Of a stretch of 64,000 bases of DNA, positions 48,947 through 61,217 are shown in pieces. The first letter of the stretch is position 1. Each line of letters opens with the position of its first letter. Origin of the DNA: Raphanus sativus (Eukaryota > Streptophyta > Magnoliopsida > Brassicales > Brassicaceae); contig NC_079517.1 in NCBI RefSeq assembly GCF_000801105.2, positions 1,922,001 to 1,986,000 on the forward strand, in the 5' to 3' direction. The position numbers were made by a program, and so were the translations under genes. The notes beneath the pieces were generated by a model. It was not told the DNA's origin and did not search any database. It was given only the letters and a program-made list of their open reading frames with translations.

Positions 48947-49401
48947 GTTAAGGTATCAAATCTGAAAACAAACTACAAGAGATTCCATCCATCCCTACAT
49001 TTCAATTTTTTTTAAGTCTTGATTGGTCAAGCAATAAATATTAAAGAAAGACCTTTCATATGAGTTAAAATAGGAAAAAGATGGTCATACTCTTCGTGGA
49101 AAGAGACGTGGAAAATTACCAAGAGTCTCTTTTGTCATCTCTCTACTTTTTTATTTATTTCATTTTGCCATTTTAGGGGTCACTTTCATACACACATCCA
49201 TTGAATTAAGACAATGAGATCTTAAGTGTTAAGAGGACTAATACTGTCTTTCAAGTGTTAAGAGGACTAATAACGTCTTTTAACCCCAAGCGTAACCTTC
49301 TGCCTTAAGCTTCTCTCCTTCTTTATATATCTCTTTTAACCTCATTTTCACTCTCTCCATCTTATTCAACAAACACAACAGTAGAAACAGAGAGAGATAC
49401 G
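48947..49401 (+). promoter_or_regulatory. AAA-ATPase promoter with tandem 30-bp direct repeat and TATA box
   Basis: AAGTGTTAAGAGGACTAATA occurs exactly twice, at 49223-49242 and 49253-49272, a 30-bp period. It lies ~50-100 bp upstream of a TATATAT motif at 49324-49330. The ATG follows at 49402 after a short A-rich leader. The direct repeat could be a duplicated regulatory site. Confidence 0.55.
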
Positions 49402-51064
49402 ATGTTTTTCTCAAAGGATCTTCCCTCACCTACATCGATCTTCACAGCGTACGCATCAATGGCGGGTTACATGATGATGATACGATCAATGGCTCACGAG
49501 CTCATCCCAGCACCGATCCAAGAGTTCATCTACTCTTCTCTCCGGTCTCTGTTCCACCGCTCTTCCTCCACGACTCTGACTCTAACCATCGACGATGACA
49601 ACATGGGCATGAGCAACGAGATCTACCGAGCAGCTCAGACTTACCTCTCCACCAAGATCAGTCCGGACGCGATCAGGCTCAGAATCAGCAAAGGGCACAA
49701 AGACAAACACGTCAACCTCTTCCTCAGCGACGGTGAGATCGTCACCGACGTGTACCAAGACGTGGAGCTTAAATGGATATTCGTCACAGACGGAGGCGGA
49801 GACAAGAAAACCGCCGGCGGTGGTGGAGGCGGCAGAAGAAGAGGAGGCGGCGGAGGGAGGAGGAGCCCTGTGGACGACGACGGTAAGAGCGAGTACTTCG
49901 AGCTGAGTTTCGACAAGAAGCACAAAGACTTGATCCTCAACTCTTACATCCCTCACGTAGAGACCAAAGCCAAAGAGATACGAGACGAGAGGAGGATCCT
50001 GATGCTGCATTCTCTCAACTCCCTCCGGTGGGAGTCGGTCATCCTCGAGCACCCTTCCACCTTCGAGACGATGGCCATGGAGGATCAGCTCAAGCGTGAC
50101 GTCATAGACGATCTTGATAGGTTCATTAGGAGGAAAGAGTTTTACAAGAGGGTGGGGAAAGCTTGGAAGAGGGGTTACTTGCTGTACGGGCCACCGGGTA
50201 CCGGGAAGTCTAGTCTTGTCGCCGCCATGGCGAATTACCTCAAGTTTGATGTCTATGATCTTCAGCTGGCCAGCGTGATGCGTGACTCTGACCTGAGGAG
50301 GCTCTTGCTTGCGACGCGTAACCGCTCGATTCTTGTCATTGAAGATATCGACTGTGCGGTGGATTTGCCCAATAGAGTGGAGCAGCAACAGCCTGGTGGT
50401 GAAGGCAAGAACCGTGGCGAGTCTCAGGTTTGGTTCTGTCTCTACAGTTTTGGTACTTTAACCAAATCAAACCAAACCGAACCGAAATCAATACTAACTA
50501 GACTTTTTATTGGTGTATTTTTAATTGGTGTTTCTTTTCTCTTGTGGTTAGGGACCTTTGACGTTATCAGGGCTGCTGAATTTCATAGACGGGTTATGGT
50601 CAAGCTGTGGAGACGAGCGGATTATAATATTCACCACGAACCATAAAGACAGGCTTGACCCGGCCTTACTACGTCCTGGTCGTATGGACATGCACATTTA
50701 CATGGGACATTGCACTTTCCAAGGATTCAAGACTCTGGCCTCGAACTATTTGGGCTTGAACGACACAACCACAATGCCACACCGTCTTTACCCGGAGATA
50801 GAGCGGCTGATGGAAGGGGATGTAATTACGCCGGCACAAGTGGCAGAGGAGCTGATGAAAAGTGAGGATGCTGACATGGCGCTTGAGGGTTTGGTGAGTG
50901 TTTTAGAGAAGATGAGGTTTAAAGCTGCTGATGAATCGAGTCAGGTGATGGCTAAGAAGGAGGGTAGATTGGAGATGGATGAGATGACATTAAAGCGTGA
51001 TGCTGAGGGTTCTCCGAGGAAGAACAGCAAAAAGATTAAGAAACTTGTTCTGTTTTGGACTTAA
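49402..51064 (+). CDS. BCS1-like AAA-type ATPase (At5g17760-like)
   Basis: Two exons, 49402-50427 and 50552-51064, with a GT-AG intron in phase 0, giving 512 residues. A hydrophobic N-terminal segment ([19 protein letters not shown]) probably anchors it in a membrane. An AAA-associated domain follows. A Gly/Arg low-complexity insert lies at ~137-155. The AAA core has Walker A GPPGTGKS (~residue 265), Walker B LVIEDIDC, the second region of homology ([21 protein letters not shown]) and a lysine-rich tail ending LVLFWT. Plant relatives sit in the ER or mitochondrial outer membrane and are often stress-induced; a precise role is not known to me. A. thaliana has several tandem relatives here; only one is seen in this window. 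Confidence 0.92.
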
Positions 51065-51777
51065 GACAGTGTGTTAGAAACTTTCTATGATCCAGTATTA
51101 GCTCAAATAAGAAAGATTATGAGGAAGACATAAATAGACCGAAGAGCCTTACTATTGTAAAAGTTAACAAGAAGGTTTGGAAATCTCTGATGATATGAAT
51201 TAAGTGTTTTTTAAATTTCCTTATTTATTTTCTATATATTTAGGGTTGTGAATCGTTGTAGACCCACTAAGAAATATGGAACTTTATTTTTCTTCATAGA
51301 AATTGCTGATAATAATTGATAGTTTTGGAGGTACATTACTAAGAATGTTATACAATGCACATTATTAATTTACCTATATGAAAAAAAATGTTTGAATGTT
51401 AAATAAGGTGTGGTTCGCCGTATTTAACATTTGGCTTTTCTAATAAAGTGTGGTTCACTTGATCATTAAAACGGAAGATCATGTGACTAAAATACATGTG
51501 TTAGTGCTTGAGATATCCTATGTTCTGTTTTTACAAACTTATTATATTTCGAACAATAGTTACGTTTTTACGAACCTTTTTATGTATATATCTCTCGCTT
51601 TCACTTTCTCCTTCAACAACGACAACTGGATTAATACAAGGAAAAAAAAAATTTGTTTTTTTGTCACAAAAGGGACAATACACCTAACTAATTAGAAGAA
51701 GAAAAACTAAAATTTATTATAAATTTTAAATGCTTGAAGACTTTATTATAAATTTTAAATGTTTTAGATACTTCCTG
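51065..51777. other. convergent intergenic spacer
   Basis: Lies between the 3' ends of the AAA-ATPase gene (+) and the BDG5-like gene (-). AT-rich; only 3' UTRs are expected. No other feature. Confidence 0.6.
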
Positions 51778-54700
51778 CTAGTTTTGTTTCTTTCCGGAAG
51801 AAGCCCACAAGCTTACAAGATTTGCAACAAAGACCTCTTTTCTACTCATTATCACCGAACTATGATCAGTTCCGGCGATAACCTCAACTTCAACCTCGGG
51901 AAACTTGGCTTTCATGTTCCATAGACAATCAATAGGAACGGCAGCATCTTTGTCCCCATGCACCACACTGATTTTAACACCAGAGTTTATCAAACTTTCT
52001 AGGTGTTTATCCGTGAATTTCGCTCCACCGCATAACACATTATGCATGCTGTGCCACGATGACTGATGCGTGTGCTTGGTCAGTTCGGTTACCGCCATTG
52101 GTACTTTACTAAACATCGAAAAAACAGAACGTTTCAAAACCGGTTTCGTAAGAAACAAGCAATAGTCTTTAGTCATATTTATTATACCTTCTCCAAGTTA
52201 TAATTTTGATGATCTTCTCCCATGTGCGGTGGTGCTTACAAACAATGAAACAAACACCACGTGCAATGTGTTCGTACCAAACCATCATCGCTGAGAAAAA
52301 CGAAGTCGGTGGCCAGAGTTTCTTCTCGGCGATCACATCAAGAGCATCACAACTTGCTCCTTCTTTATCACCAAAGTACGGCTAAATCCAAAAATAAAAA
52401 TTAAAAAATAACAAATTTCAGATAACGTTGTTTGGAAACGTGTTTTCTAGTTGAATCAGATTTTATTTAATCGGGAAAACTCACCGGAGCTACTAAGGCG
52501 ACGGACTTGACACTGCCGGAGAATTTGGCAGCTAAGGCTACTGCAACGATGCTTCCCATGGAGTGTGCTACAACATGGAATGAAGTCAAATTGTATGGTA
52601 AAATAACCGATTTCTCGACCATTTCAACATGTTCTTTCAACGTATACCGACAGTCTCTAGGTTTTGGACTGTCTCCAAACCCTAGAAGATCGACCGCGAA
52701 GAATCTGTAGTTAGTTTTCTCGGTGGTCTCGGGTAGATATTTGAACACTGTGTTGGTCCAATACGATGAAGATGCTAAGATACCGTGTATGAATATAACG
52801 CTCTCTATCGGTTTGTTGCTCATCAATAAATCTGATAAAAACAAACATTTAACACGTTTTAAAAAAAAGATTTATCAACTTAAATGATCAAAGTTTAAAT
52901 AACAATTACCCGGAGATACTGAAGGTTGCTTGACGATCACGTTAAGTTTATCGCTGTTAGTCCAAGAAACACAATTCTTGCAACCACAATCAGACCACCG
53001 GTTTGCAACCTCACGAGGGACTTTCTTCGGTTTCTCTGGAAAAAGGAAGTTTTTTTTTTTTTTTTGCTAAAATTTGGAATAATTAATAATAAGTTTTATA
53101 TTGTTTTTAAAATCAATCAGTTTGTAGAATGACAACCGGAAACAAAATATTTGAAATATCTAAAAAGTCTAAGATTGGAAAAAGGAAGTTTCTCAGGAAA
53201 GTAGCGACACTAGTAAAAAAAAGTGCTACAGCCACGTTTTTTTTCGTAGCTATGATCCAATTTTCGTGGCTATATAGAAGAAATGCCACGAAATACTACG
53301 AAAATGAAGTCGTACGTATAGGGTCGTAGCAAAAATTGACCGTATCAGAAAATGTAGCAAGTTGCCACGATTTGCTACGGAATTTTCGTGACAGTAATTG
53401 CTATGTTTTGCTACGGAATTTTCGTGGCTAATCTAGCTACAATACCAATCGTAGCAAAACGTATCATTCCTAAAAAAAAATTTTAAAAAAAAATAAAAAA
53501 AAATTTACTAAATAAAAAATAAAATAATAATTTTATTAATTTAATTGATAAAATACAAATTATGAATATAGATATATATATTACATTTATATACACACAA
53601 ATATATACACTGGCTCAACCACCGACTCCAGTCACTCCACCACCGGTTCCGCCACCGGCTTCACCACGGACACCTCCATTGCCTCAGGATACTACGCCAG
53701 AAGTGGCAAATCGATTCGTTGCTGGAGCCACAGATGTTACCGATGAAGGGACGCGTCACGCCTCCTCCGCCGTCACGCTTCTGCTGTCTCACTGTAGCTT
53801 CTTCTTCTTCAACCTTCAAGCCGGTTCTGCTCATGAGTTACGAGCCACCACCACCTGTCCTCCTCCATCAATCTCCTCTACCTCTTCTACCACTCCGCCG
53901 AGAAGCCCTGCAGGTGGCGTCGAGCAAGAAGACCTAAACATATCCAGAAGAAATAAACTGTTATGCCTGCTTCATTGTAACAAAATATAATGTAACGAGT
54001 TTAAGTAAAACAGAGCCAAACTATTACAGGTCAAGAGAAGGAATAGACAGAGAAGATATGGAAGTAAGGAGAAGAGAAGAGACTTGTAATCGTGTGAGAG
54101 AGAAAGAGACAGAGAAGAAAGATGAGGGAGGAAGAAACACAAAAATATTAATCTGGACCATTAGATTCAATCTAATCAACGGTTTAGATTGTGATCCTTC
54201 CACCATTATATTAACCAATAGGAGATGAGAAGGAGTTATCCATGTTTTTTGACATAGACCAATCACATTATTTTCTAACTTTTCCCTTATTTATTTGTTT
54301 TCCCTCATCGACTTTCAAAGATTCCCCCTCATTTCTTTTTTTTTTGTTCACTCATTTATTACTTATTTCAGAAAAAGAGTTTAATATTTGTATTGGGTAT
54401 TTAAGGTGTATATATATATATATATATATATATATTAGTTTCAAAGTTTAGAGTTCTATTTAAAATTTGCATTTAAGAGTAATGTTTAATGTTTATGAAA
54501 TAATGTTTGGAGTATGAAGTTTAGAGTAATTTTGATTTGCATTTTAAATTGTTTGAATTAAAATTTATGATTTACATGATTATGTATCAAGTTAATTAAT
54601 GCTGATTTTTTTGTTGTTAAAAATTAAAAATTTACAAGTTTATGTTTTATGTTAGAGTTTCAAATCTAGGGTATAGGTTAAAGAATAAAGGTTTGTGTTT

Positions 54701-55676
54701 AAAAATTTATAATTTATGGTTTAAATTTTATGATTTGAGAATAAATTTTGAAAACACAAGATTTGTAATTTATCTTAAAGATTTGATTTTAAAGTTTGAA
54801 AATATTAGTTTTGGTGTTTGGATTAGGGTATAATGTTAGGGTTAGAGTGTATGGTGTGGATATAGTGTTTGAGGTTACTTTTGAGATTTGAAAGTAAAGT
54901 TTGAAAAAGATTAAATTTTGAGTTTAAGTTTTGAGATTTAAAATTAAAATAATAGTTTTAGGGTTTGTATTTAGAATTAAGGTTTTAAAATGTATATTTA
55001 GGGTTTAGGGATTCAAAATTTCGTGGCTATTCCTGGCAGAATCGTGGCAAATTTATAATAGCCATAAAATATTTCATAGCATAATCGTAGCAAAAAGATA
55101 TTTTTTGTAAACTAGCTACGAATACAGTTACGATTTACTTCGTAGCAATGCTGCCACAAGAATTTCGTAGCAAAATCGTGGGTATTGTTTGCTACGTTTT
55201 GTTTCGTGGCAAGTTCGTAGCTTCTTTTGCTACGTTTCACGGACGAAAAGCCACATTCTTTATTTCGTAGCATTTCATAGCATTTTCGTAGCATTTTCAA
55301 ATTTGCTACGAAATTTTCGTGGCAACTTCGTAGCTATGGCTAAGATTTTTACTAGTGCGATACCAATTTTCTTGGTGATCTCAGGGAGTTTTCTCGCAAA
55401 CCGGAGAAAACCAGCTTCTCGGAAAACGTTTCTCCTACGGTAAAGAGTCTCGGACAAGTGTTGGTGGTCTTGAAGAAACTCGTATCCGGAGAACTCTGCT
55501 GTCTCTTGAGGGTTGTTGCATTGGCAGGACTCTAGTTTTTCTTCCATAACTTGGTCGAGGAATCTGAAAACGATGCAGAGAAAATTGTCGAGAAGGTCAA
55601 AAAGGAAGAAGACAGCCTTACTCGGAGCTCCGTTGATTACTGAAATACAGTTTTCTTGGAAGGTTGAAGCCATCAT
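51778..55676 (-). pseudogene. BDG5: BODYGUARD-type hydrolase (BDG5-like) interrupted by a transposon
   Basis: Minus-strand exons: first exon 55676-~55361, continuing after the inserted element from 53207. The rest are 53035-52910, 52831-52485, 52381-52188 and 52108-51778. The first exon encodes a hydrophobic segment (AVFFLFDLLDNFLCIVFRF) and RRNVFREAGFLRFARKLPE. Later exons give RWSDCGCKNCVSW, VIFIHGI, FAVDLLGFGDSPKPRD, VAHSMGS, GDKDAAVP and GTDHSSV, so the Ser-Asp-His triad is intact. The 2.15-kb CACTA-like insertion (53208-55357) lies in the coding part of exon 1, within the ITKKIGI segment, and its sequence soon gives stops. Unless the insert is spliced out in frame, no full protein is made. 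The end of exon 1 after the insertion is not clear to me. Collinear with At5g17720. Confidence 0.85.
53208..55357. mobile_element. non-autonomous CACTA-like element inside BDG5-like exon 1
   Basis: Ends CACTAGTAAAAA at 53208 and its inverse at 55357, with the 3-bp duplication CGA at 53205-53207 and 55358-55360. Both subterminal regions are filled with GCTACGAAA, TTTCGTGGC and CGTAGC motifs in both orientations. No transposase is present. An ORF at 53562-53990 is proline-rich (TPPPVPPPASP), perhaps a relic of a TNP1-type N-terminus; this is a guess. A TA microsatellite lies at ~54409-54435. Its subterminal motifs differ from those of the 6.7-kb CACTA element in this window, so it belongs to another family. 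Confidence 0.88.
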
Positions 55677-58600
55677 CGTAGCGACCTTTAGAGGGAGAAA
55701 GAGACTGTTGAGTGGTGAATGAAAAAAACATCTCTTAACACAGCGTTTTATAGACTTTAATTAGTGAGTAAAAATGTTAAACTGATAATTTTTTTATAGT
55801 AAGTTACTATTAGTTTTTTTTTGAAACTGAAGTTACTATAGTTGGTTGTGTGTATTTGAGCATTTTTTTTTTATTTTTTTTTCACGTAAAGTTCCTTCTC
55901 CAAAGATCGTGTTTATCTGTATAGTCGTCATCAACTCATGCAAGTGAATAACAAGAAAAGATCCTTAGGTACTATTTTACTTGTTTTTTATACAATAACA
56001 TTTTTTAGTTAATTTTAATTAATGTTCATACACCCAAAGGTATAATTCTATTTCTATAAATTTGCCCTTCTGTTTAGAAGAATAATAGAGAAAACTAGAA
56101 AGCTAATGTAAAAATGGTTAATTAGGTGGAAATAAAATTTCAGGCAACTAAAGATAAATTTTGATCAAGTTGTTCTTAGTATATGACTCAAAGTGTACAA
56201 AAAGCAAAATAAAATTGATCAATGTTTAATTTTATTAATGCCTGAAATTCTGTTATACCTAATTGACAAATTTACAATGTTTTCTAGTATTTGTTTATTT
56301 ATGTTATGACAAAAGTATAAAGTTATGGAAGTAAAAACAGACTTTTCTAGTGAATGATCATGATAAAAAATAAATTAAATTTAACAGTCTAAATTTTGTG
56401 GTCACAAAAGTCAAAGTTAAGACCCGACTTTTTTTTTTGAAACCTAAGTTAAGACCCGACTTATACATTCTGATTCTGTTATAAGTCTACTCAGGTGAAC
56501 AAAATTAGTGTATGAGTGGATCACATGGAGACTTGATTATTTGATTAATCTAAAATCCTTTGAAGTATCTTAGAGATCTCCATCCCTTCTTGTTGTTGGT
56601 GAGCTGGAAAGCTCATGGTGCTAAGAAAAATAGTGTGATGAGTATGGCAATTTCAAAGAAAGAAGTCTAAGTCGTCTCAATAGAAGTATATTGTTCCCGT
56701 TACTGGTAGAAACTATCATGGTTGTGTTCAAAGTAATGAGAATATATCCAATTTCAGTAAAATTATAAATCATCTCAACAAAGTTATGGTTGCCCATTAT
56801 AGATTTTTGAAGTAAAATTCACCGAAAGTGTTGACTATTTGGCTACGTGAAGTATTATTGCCTATTCTTCTAGCTATTTTCTGGGATTACTATCTATGTA
56901 TTGAAAAGAAGACTGTTTATGTAACTTCCTAGTATTTGTTCAGAACTTTGTAACTAATTGATGTTGCAAGAAATCGTGATGTTGTTAACTGCGACTATGC
57001 AATAGAAAGTTGAAACTATTTATAAATGGATAAGTTTAGAAAAATAAACACGTTAAACTTTTAACATTGTTAAATGGCTTAGTTCATCATGCTTTATGGG
57101 TTATAATTTTTCTAAATCATAAATCATTAGAAAGGAATTTTCAAAATTTTTAATAAGAAGTAAGTACATAAAACGTGTAATTTTCTTCAATAATAAAAAA
57201 CATGTAACTATTTAAGACCATAAAATAATTTATAGTCTAATAAGGCAATGACATGATTTGTGGTCAACGGCATGAAAAATGCTAAACTAGATGTTATCGT
57301 ATATCTTTTTATTTAACAGACCTTTCTTTTATACCATGTATTTTAGAGTGTAAAACAACAAATTTTCGTTGAATAGCTAATTTTAAAGTGGATTTCCTTA
57401 CAATATGGCCACGTTCACGGTATATTGACTTATAATTAATGTTTATGATTTGGTTGTGTATTATTGATGAAGAGAATACTAGATTTTGATCGGTCCTTAA
57501 AATGAGAGATACATTTTTTGTTGAGTAAGTTACATAATGGACCACTTTTTGTTTTTTGTTTACATTCAAAGCTTCATTCTGCTGGTAGCATATTTTCTCT
57601 TGTATAGAAAGTATTCATTTGTCGGAAATACCCTTGTAAAGGAGAGCTCATTCTTTTCTGGTTAGTTGATTAGTTAGATAGTTATAAAGCGTTTGGTTTA
57701 GTTACAATTGTGTGCATTTATTAGATGGTTGTTTTGACTGTTGTGATCTATTTGTAACCACACGATCTAAAAACAAAATAAGCTACTATTGTGGATGGAA
57801 GATTTATCAATATGTGTTTTAGAAATAAGGAAAAATTATTAATCATGCTTAATTTTTATTTTATTTTTCAAACTAAAAATATAGAAACAAGTACTATCTC
57901 CAATCGTGGATGGAAAATTTATGAATATATGTTTTATGGACACACTTGTTAGATCATGTGAATTGTGAACACTAAACTTTAAACAAATAATGAATTGTGG
58001 GCACACTAAACTTAAGACATAATGAGTTGTTGACACTAACCTAACGTTGGTGAACACCAAAATCTCATCCATCTGCCAAATTCCAAATCAACCAAACAAT
58101 AATCTTTGATTAAATTGTGGACACTAAATTGTGAATTGTGGACACTAATCTTTGATTAAGTTAGATCATGTGAATTGTGGACACTAAATTGTGGACACTA
58201 AACTTTAGACAAATAATGAATTGTGGATACTAAACTTAAGACAAATAATGAATTGTGGACACTAACCTAACGTTGGTGAACACCAAAATCTCATCCATCT
58301 GACAAATTCCAGATCAACCAAACAATAATCTTTGATTAAACAACTTTTTGTAAAATCAATCTTATTTTTATATTTAATGGAGCATGAAATAGAGATACAA
58401 TTAAAAAGAGAACAGCTGGGTTACACAGATCTTGCCGTCGACAATGGTAAAAGGCGACAGAAAATTAGGGAGAAACGGATCTTCGAGTTTCACCATATAG
58501 ATCTTGAGACGGGGTCATATAATACATTTTCATCATGTTTAATTTTGAAATTGAAAGCATTACACAAAGTCGATGTAAATTAGTGAAAGGAAATTGGAAA

Positions 58601-59272
58601 AGAGATGGGTTCACGTGACCCCGTAAGTGTCTATGTGTATTCTTGCCAGTTTATGCAGCTTATCGATGGAACACAATCTATTACTTTGTTCAAAGACTCC
58701 ATACGCAGACAGCTAATTATACAGAATCATAGAGCTACTAAAAATTTGCTGAAACATGGGAAACACAATCTCCTCTCAATATTTTGTCAGCCCAAATACA
58801 CATATTCTCCTCTGACTCGTTCATAGCAAATAAACTATCTTAGTACATCTCCTTGGGCTTGCTTCGACGAAGGGCCTCTCTGTGCATATAGTCCACTTCC
58901 AGATTGTAAAATCTAGTTAATAATAACCGCAAGATTGCTTGTAAAAATTGCCAAAAAGCCTTAAAAACTAGAGACCGTGCTGGCCATCAAAGGACTCTTC
59001 TACCACATAGACAAACACTACTGAACCACACCACCTTGGCGCATTGTGAAAAGTTATTCTACATTTTCAGAGCATACAACTGTTCAGAAGTTACCAATCT
59101 CTAAGGAAACTCTCTACATACTTCAGTTAAACAAGGACCGTCCGATCAAAATATCGAAACTACATCCAACGGCTAGAGAAAACCAAACGATACAAAAAAA
59201 AAAGATATAAACGGACTTGGAAGTGGAACTCTCTCTCTTCCTTATCCCTCTCTCTCTCTCCGCCACTCTACA
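55677..59272. other. intergenic, no gene recognised
   Basis: BDG5-like promoter side, then ~3.5 kb of AT-rich DNA. It contains the repeats at 57988-58341. The GrpE promoter with a CT-rich leader is at 59215-59272. A stretch near 56570-56900 resembles decayed coding DNA but could not be assigned. Confidence 0.6.
57988..58341. repeat. duplicated ~128-bp block with short tandem GTGGACACTAA units
   Basis: A block ending CAATAATCTTTGATTAAA occurs at ~57988-58115 and again at ~58214-58341, a shift of ~226 bp, with few differences. Between them AATTGTGGACACTAA recurs several times. No coding potential. Confidence 0.85.
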
Positions 59273-61217
59273 ATGGCCGGTCTACTCAAAACGCCGTCTT
59301 TACACCTCACGCCGTCTCTCACTCATGCACCCTCTGTGCCCTTCAAGCCCTTCTGCGTCTCCTTCGCCGGAGGAAGGAGAACCAGCTTCTCACTCTCTCG
59401 CCGAGCTTCTCTGCGTTCCGTCTCTGGTGGCTGTCCTCTCCGTTTAGTTAACTTCGTACCCTTTGCTTCTGGAGAAGCCGAAACGACTGAGACTGAGGTG
59501 GAATCGAGCGAACCTGAAGTCCAGGTTTTTCGATTAAGCCTCATACCTTCTGGTGGCCTTTAGAAATGTTAATTGGGTGATTAGGGTTTAGGGTTTCGTA
59601 ATTGGATGCTCTTGTACTTGTTTAAAGTCTTAAGCTTTGTTGATTACATTAGCCTCTGACTGAAGGATTCGTGTTCGGTCTATTGATGTGACTGCTCAGG
59701 TCAATAGATTGTTTTGGTTTTGTATGTATGTTGAAACTCTGTTTCTTTGCTTAAAGTTCTAAGCTTTTGTTGATTATGTTACTCCCTGACGGATTCGTGT
59801 TCGGACTATTAATGTGACTATGTGAATGTTCACGTCAATTGATTATGTTGGTATTCTGACAATACCATTGAAACTCTGTTTTTTTTCCTGAGCTTATTTA
59901 CATAAATTTTAAGCTTTAGGTGTTGAGACTCTGTTTTGTCTTAAGCTTTGAATGTTGAACCTCTGTTTTGTCTCAACTTCTTTGCTTAAAGTTTTAAGCT
60001 TGGTTGATTATGTTACTCCTTACTCCTGAAGGATTCGTATTCAGCCTATCAATGTGATTGTTCATGTCAATAGATTGCTCCTTACTCCTGAAGGATTCGT
60101 ATTCAGCCTATCAATGTGATTGTTCATGTCAATAGATTGTGATGGTGTGTTGAGAGTTGAGACTCTGTTATGTCTCTGCTCATCGGAAATTGAAATGTCT
60201 GTGTAACGTTGATTGCTTTCTTTCTTCTGAAACCATGGAGCAGGAGACGGATGGTGCTGAGGGTGAAAACGCTGGCGGTGAGGAAGAAGAAGCGGCGGTT
60301 ACCATAGCATTGCTGAGTTCATACAAAGAAGCTTTAGCAGAGAACAACGAGGAGAAGATTGCTGAGATAGAAGCGTCACTGAAGTCCATCGAAGATGAAA
60401 AGTTTCAGCTCCAGGAGAAAGCCGCCTCTTTATCTAATGAGTTAACTGTAGAGAGGGATCGGCTGATAAGGATCAGTGCGGACTTCGACAACTTCAGGAA
60501 GAGGAACGAGAGGGAGAGGCTGAACCTTGTTTCAAATGCTCAAGGGGAGGTTGTTGAGAATCTGTTGGCGGTTTTGGATAATTTCGAGAGAGCTAAGTCC
60601 CAGATCAAGGTGGAGACCGAGGGAGAAGAGAAAGTCACAAACAGCTACCAGAGCATATACAAACAGTTTGTTGAGATTCTAGGTTCGCTTGGTGTTGTCA
60701 CTGTGGAGACTGTCGGCAAGCAGTTTGATCCGATGGTAAGTTGCATAGCTATAATGCTTATTTCTAGAGATTTATTTCTCTAGAAATATAGATGTGGATA
60801 CTGATAGTGACTTAACCTTAGTGAGATGTCTTTTAATTATTAGAAAGTTAAAGCGCTCATTTGTATAGTACTAAGCTTACATTTTAGGTGAAAAGTTTCA
60901 GAACTTTAAATAATGCCTTTGTTTGTTGATCTTTCCAGATAACAACTGACATCTTTTCATCCTTTTTGCTTTTCTCTTTGATGTGTTAAAAGCTACACGA
61001 GGCAATAATGAGGGAGGATTCTGCGGAATACGAAGAGGGTATAGTACTTGAAGAATACAGGAAAGGTTTCTTGCTAGGGGAAAGACTTTTACGTCCTTCA
61101 ATGGTGAAAGTGTCAGCTGGACCCGGACCAGAAAAGCCAGGTGAAACTGAAGGAGAAGTAGCCGTTGCACAAGGAAGCGCAGAAGGAGCAGAAGCAGAAG
61201 CGTCTTCTTCATCTTGA
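59273..61217 (+). CDS. EMB1241: chloroplast GrpE co-chaperone
   Basis: Three exons, 59273-59524, 60244-60735 and 60993-61217, GT-AG and in phase, 322 residues. The N-terminus is Ser/Arg-rich and poor in acids (MAGLLKTPSLHLTPSL), a typical transit peptide. An acidic stretch (EGENAGGEEEEAA) is followed by a long coiled coil. The GrpE signature comes next: FDNFRKRNERER, NLLAVLDNFERA, and QFDPM joined to LHEAIMRED across the exon 2/3 junction, then LRPSMVKVSAGP. GrpE is the nucleotide-exchange factor of stromal Hsp70. Collinear with At5g17710 (EMB1241). Acceptor 60244 is chosen because CAG|GAG fits consensus; 60241 would add one codon. Intact. Confidence 0.93.
60013..60140. repeat. 64-bp tandem duplication in GrpE intron 1
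   Basis: Two essentially identical adjacent copies of a 64-bp unit containing CCTGAAGGATTCGTATTCAG and TGTTCATGTCAATAGATTG. Two older diverged copies lie at ~59658-59710 and ~59785-59845 in the same intron. Confidence 0.9.

Noticed and set aside
49582..50388. 268-codon minus-strand ORF
   Set aside because: Antisense to the conserved AAA-ATPase exon; no family motif, and explained by the coding strand's codon bias.
53562..53990. Proline-rich ORF within the CACTA-like insertion
   Set aside because: Low-complexity PPP content only; similarity to TNP1-type N-termini is too weak to call a gene.
56540..57000. Sequence translating to fragments like SWKAHGAKKNSVMSMAISKKEV
   Set aside because: Loosely resembles decayed retroelement coding DNA, but stops are frequent and no diagnostic motif is present.
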